DNA from: Ecdyonurus torrentis
Lineage: Eukaryota > Arthropoda > Insecta > Ephemeroptera > Heptageniidae
Direction: 5' to 3'
DNA: 64,000 nucleotides
Assembly: GCA_949318235.1 (NCBI GenBank)
Contig: OX439133.1
Location: 4,529,990-4,593,989 of the forward strand
Part shown: positions 60,959 through 64,000 of the stretch, one piece after another
How positions within the stretch are numbered: position 1 is the stretch's first letter
Layout: every line of letters starts with the position of its first letter
The notes under the pieces: model-generated
The model's database searches: none
What the model saw: only the letters and a program-made list of their open reading frames with translations
Told to the model about the DNA's origin: nothing
Position numbers and translations under genes: made by a program

Positions 60959-62672
60959 CTGAATGAACACTATCAAAATATGCAATTAATTCAAATCAAT
61001 GTTTCTTAATATTTAATTACCTTATGTTTGCTAGCAATGGCTTCGTTCAGCTACGAGAAACATGAGGAGGCAAAGGCACAGAAGAAAGAGCTCATTATGT
61101 CAACGTCCGTCCCGTACTACCTCACCAAGTTTGAGGAACATCTCAACAATAACGGAGGACATTTTGTTAAGGACCAAGTGAGTGTAACTTCAATTTTATT
61201 CTGTCTTACTGGGATGATGTTAGAGATTAAATTTGTTTAAGATGTAGAACACCTTGAACAAAAAAGCTGTGTAATATCCTAATAAATCAGAAAATCAACG
61301 TTGATTTGGCTGGAGTCATTAATTTCTAATTTATTTTCCATACATAAAATGGCACGAGTGGTCAATGACGTAACAGCTTGCTTGCTTCACCCGCGCATAA
61401 ACCGGGCAAGCTGTGACGTCAGTGACCGCCAGTGGTATTTTGTGAATGGAAAATAAATTAGAAATCAATGACTTCGGCCAAATGAACGTTGATTTTCAGG
61501 TTTGTTAGGATATTACACAACTTTTTTGTTCAAGGTGTTCTACACCTTTAAGTGTTTCTCTACCCATGTTAGTGAATTTTATAAAAGGAATATGAAGAAA
61601 AAAAACATTATTGTTAGAATCAATATTAAAAAAAAAAAAATAATAAAAAAAAAAAAAAAACTAATTACCACATTAAAAGTTGTATGGAGAGGTGGAGGTC
61701 TCACATGGCACACAGTTTAGTCATAATGTTTTTAATATTGGAGCTTTTGTCGTCATTCATCATCATGACATTTTCTTCTTTGATTGATAATGTCATTACA
61801 ATGAAGAAAGCTCTCATGTCAGTTATATAAACATTATAACTATAACTGTGGGCCACATGAGACCTCAACCTCTCCATACAACTTCTACTGTAGTATGTCA
61901 GATGCTGCTATTTCTATCCTTTAATCCCTCAATTTTTTGATGACACATTTTTTTTATGACATTTTTGATAAAATTATAGGTAAAATGTGCAAGTTTTTTT
62001 TTTTTTTTTTTTTCCATGCTTATAATTTATATTCTCCAATCCTTATCATTTATTTGTGTAATTTGTTTGATCACAAGGAAAAAAACCTATTATAAGCAAG
62101 TTTTTGAATGCTTTTTAAAATTTTTATTATTATTATAATTTTTTTCAATTTTATGTTTTTATTTTTTTATTAGTACCTATATATATTTTTTTATTTTTTT
62201 TATTTTATTTATTATTAACAGTGATTGAAAGTTATTGTTCAAACCTCTTTGATTTAAGATTTTTTTTTTTTTATAAAACGTTTTTTATAAGGCTATAAAT
62301 TATTTTGATGGTAATTTTATTTCACATTCTAAAAGAAGGCATTGTTCTGGATCTATACATATGTGAATTTCTAATTTTTTGGAGCTAATTAAGTAGTTAT
62401 TTTTAATTAATAATGCTAATAACTTAGAATATAAAATATATATATATATATTTTTTAAATTTTATGATTATTTATTTATGTTTGACTTGCTATGCTTATT
62501 ACAGCTAACTTGGGCCGACCTATGGTTCACTGGAATGGTTGAATATCTCAACTACATGGCCGACAAAGATATTTTCGCTGACAGACCCGCCTTGATGGCT
62601 CTCAGAGCCAAAGTTCTTGCTCTCCCACAACTGCAAACTTACCTCAAGAACAGACCAGCAGTCAGATTTTAA
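58956..62672 (+). CDS. Sigma-class glutathione S-transferase, plus-strand copy (four coding exons)
   Basis: Same enzyme class and gene structure as the minus copy at 47519-51797, arranged head to head with it. Coding exons are 58956-59085, 60078-60245, 61035-61177 and 62505-62672 (phases 1, 1, 0), giving 609 nt and 202 residues. Visible features are catalytic Tyr7, cis-Pro51, Gln62-Ser63, the TWAD box at 149-152 and the C-terminal end NRPAVRF. An AG acceptor 8 nt before the ATG implies an upstream untranslated exon. Introns are 992, 789 and 1,327 bp. Intron 1 holds hAT-like and family C remnants and long poly(T) runs. Intron 2 holds a (GA)n array. Intron 3 holds a family A MITE and a second inverted-repeat element. 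All key residues are intact, so both copies look functional. Confidence 0.93.
59466..59623. mobile_element. Possible hAT-like fragment in intron 1 of the plus GST copy
   Basis: The ends are loosely inverted, CAGTTAGGGATGTAG on the left and CTACACCACTG on the right, with G and C runs inside. No convincing 8-bp duplication is visible, so this is only a resemblance. Confidence 0.3.
59801..59833 (+). repeat. T(33) run in plus GST intron 1
   Basis: One of several long T and A runs between 59661 and 59973. Confidence 0.95.
60078..60245 (+). CDS. GST plus copy, coding exon 2
   Basis: Completes Ser44 and encodes residues 45-99 with KLPILEIEG and HQS. The acceptor is GACTGCAG|GCTTCC and the donor GGCAG|GTGAGT, phase 1. 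Confidence 0.93.
60896..60955 (+). repeat. (GA)n microsatellite in plus GST intron 2
   Basis: About 30 GA units. Confidence 0.95.
61035..61177 (+). CDS. GST plus copy, coding exon 3
   Basis: Residues 100-147. The acceptor is TTGCTAG|CAATGG and the donor GACCAA|GTGAGT, phase 0. The in-frame ATG just after the acceptor is internal (Met101), not a start. Confidence 0.92.
61237..61551. mobile_element. Family A MITE in intron 3 of the plus GST copy
   Basis: TTAA-bordered, with GTAGAACACCTTGAACA and its complement as arms. One intact TGACGTCA at 61414-61421 and one altered to TGACGTAA. It is absent from the minus copy. Confidence 0.8.
61675..61886. mobile_element. Inverted-repeat MITE in intron 3 of the plus GST copy
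   Basis: Arms of about 55 bases begin AAGTTGTATGGAGAGG and return as CCTCTCCATACAACTT, with only a few mismatches. About 210 bp. Absent from the minus copy. Confidence 0.68.
62505..62672 (+). CDS. GST plus copy, coding exon 4 with stop
   Basis: Residues 148-202 and TAA. The acceptor is ATTACAG|CTAACT and the exon starts LTWADLWF. The 3' untranslated region is interrupted 14 bases after the stop by a fold-back element. Confidence 0.93.
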   Translation, partial: LTWADLWFTGMVEYLNYMADKDIFADRPALMALRAKVLALPQLQTYLKNRPAVRF

Positions 62673-62686
62673 ACTGCACTGAAAAA

Positions 62687-63114
62687 GAGGAAGGTGAATT
62701 CTTTTTAACCCCCACTTTTTATGACATTTTTGAAAAGAGCGTTAAAAAATTGTGAGGCTTTTTTTTTTCTTTCTTAGAACGAATAGAGCATGCTGGGAAG
62801 TATTTTTAATTAATTTTTGAAAATCGACCTAAAAAGCCTGTGACGTCATCAATCAGGCATTTATTTCGGAAAGTATTGACCGTAGAAGGTTCAGTAGCCA
62901 GTTTTTTAAAATCCTGATAACGAGCTGATTTCATTAAACTGGTTACTGAACCTCGAACCTTCTAGACCGATTTTCAAAAATTAATTTAAAATACTTCACA
63001 TGCTCCAATCGTCATAAGAAAAAATAAAGCCTCAAAATTTTTTAAAGTTCTTTCCAAAAATATCATAAACTCAAAAAAAAAAAAAAAAAAAAAAAAAATC
63101 AATTCACCTTCCTC
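62687..63114. mobile_element. Fold-back MITE in the 3' UTR of the plus GST copy
   Basis: The ends are perfect 14-bp inverted repeats, GAGGAAGGTGAATT and its complement. Long imperfect arms of well over 100 bases run toward the centre, sharing for example AATTTTTGAAAATCG and the GAACCTTCTA region. Aligning the flanks with the minus GST copy shows an uninterrupted site there (ACTGCTGAAAATTAAGC), so this is an insertion of 428 bp. It carries one TGACGTCA and an AATAAA. No protein is encoded. Confidence 0.8.
63023..63028 (+). promoter_or_regulatory. AATAAA inside the 3'-UTR MITE, candidate polyadenylation signal
   Basis: AATAAA about 350 bases past the plus GST stop codon, within the inserted element. 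The native site used as a candidate in the minus copy is altered in this copy, so transcription may end in the transposon. Confidence 0.4.
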
Positions 63115-63519
63115 ATTAAGCTTTGCATCACGTTGCATTCTTTCTCTGCTTTACTCACTTGCTACTATAGTATTATTTTTTTAAAAAAATAATAATTAGT
63201 CTAAACACAGTATTTTTACACTCGGCGTCAAATGACAAAAATCAAATTTACCATGTAATGGAAATTAAATACTGCATTTTGTAATGTCAGTATTGAAAAA
63301 TACTCTATTTTCAAACAAAACTAACAAAATATTATAAATATAAAATGTCAAACATTAAAAGAATTGCTTATACTGCATCAATTTCTTGATTTTTATTGAA
63401 CATGCCTGCTATATATACCCTTAAAGAAAAATTATAAAATTTCTATTTACAACTTCATTTACATATATCAATAAGTATATCATTTTAATTTTTATATTAA
63501 TATACATATCAAGGCGCTA

Positions 63520-64000
63520 TTACCTTTTGAGGTAAATCAACAACACAGAGGTAATGTTTTTCGCCTGACCTTTCGGGTACCATATATATACCACATGGAC
63601 GCCCGCTGGACTTACTACAGACGCTACAGACATCCGCTAAAAAGCTATCCGACGTTCCTATAGGGGGGGACACAGATGGGGACACCCAATGATCCTTCTA
63701 CGGACGTGCCATAAATATGTGCTTTTCAATGTCCCTTACGTGTCTTCCAACTCTTGGCTGATTTTTTCAGACACGCTGTTTTAAATTTCCCTCTCTGTAT
63801 AGGAAACACTGCAATAACTGCTTATGTTTACTCAAAATGTGGAAAAGGAAACCACGTGATGAGCCCAAACAGAGAGATAACCACTCTGAATTCTTGCGCT
63901 CAGGTGACAACAAGACCTCAAACCTTGTGAAGCAGTATTAGTAATAGTAGTTTTAGCTGCCAATCTAGAGCTATAGAGTGTAAAAGCTTCAACTATGCTT
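63520..64000. other. Non-repetitive, less AT-rich right edge
   Basis: No microsatellites or recognised MITEs. A 34-codon frame starts at 63837 but resembles nothing I know. The segment could be regulatory sequence, an unrecognised element or the start of another gene. Confidence 0.3.

Noticed and set aside
61028..61240. Start codon near 61039 as an independent small gene
   Set aside because: It is Met101 inside GST exon 3. Reading frame and splice sites continue from exon 2.

Overview
The window looks like AT-rich, repeat-dense animal nuclear DNA, most likely from an arthropod and probably an insect. The only protein-coding genes I can recognise are two sigma-class glutathione S-transferases (GSTs). 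Both are split by GT-AG introns and most resemble insect or crustacean sigma GSTs. Base composition is about three-quarters A+T by eye. Homopolymer runs, long microsatellites and small palindromic transposons fill the non-coding DNA. There is no sign of bacterial gene density, operons, rRNA, tRNA or CRISPR.

Positions 1-47,000 hold no recognisable protein gene. This stretch is a mosaic of short non-autonomous DNA transposons (MITEs), labelled here as families A-L and others. It contains two larger hAT-like or nested elements, very long (CTCA)n, (CATT)n, (GA)n and (GACAGA)n arrays, and recurrent almost pure A+T blocks. Many MITEs end in TTAA on both sides, and several families carry the palindrome TGACGTCA. 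A candidate minus-strand promoter plus untranslated first exon lies at 41,949-42,120. It has a TATA box, an arthropod-type initiator and a 5' splice site, with no coding exon found downstream inside the window.

Positions 47,160-63,430 hold an inverted duplication with two divergent GST genes. The minus-strand copy has coding exons at 51,797-51,668, 51,049-50,882, 48,807-48,665 and 47,686-47,519. The plus-strand copy has exons at 58,956-59,085, 60,078-60,245, 61,035-61,177 and 62,505-62,672. Each encodes 202 residues with identical exon lengths and phases. The proteins differ at about 25 positions. The first coding exons are much more alike than the last ones. Each copy has its own insertions: a 1,371-bp hAT element in intron 2 of the minus copy; a TTAA-flanked MITE and another inverted-repeat element in intron 3 of the plus copy; and a 428-bp fold-back element in the 3' untranslated region of the plus copy. 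The last of these supplies an AATAAA.

Positions 51,800-58,950, between the two genes, hold candidate promoter and first-exon signals, a (CTTA)n array, an unclassified 1.4-kb terminal-inverted-repeat element, a tandem pair of family C MITEs and two (TA)n arrays. The last 880 bases are partly non-repetitive, with a somewhat higher G+C segment of unknown meaning.

Functionally, the GST pair would supply soluble cytosolic glutathione transferase or peroxidase activity. In insects this class is linked to detoxifying lipid-peroxidation products. All family assignments rest on reading the sequence by eye; no database search was run.
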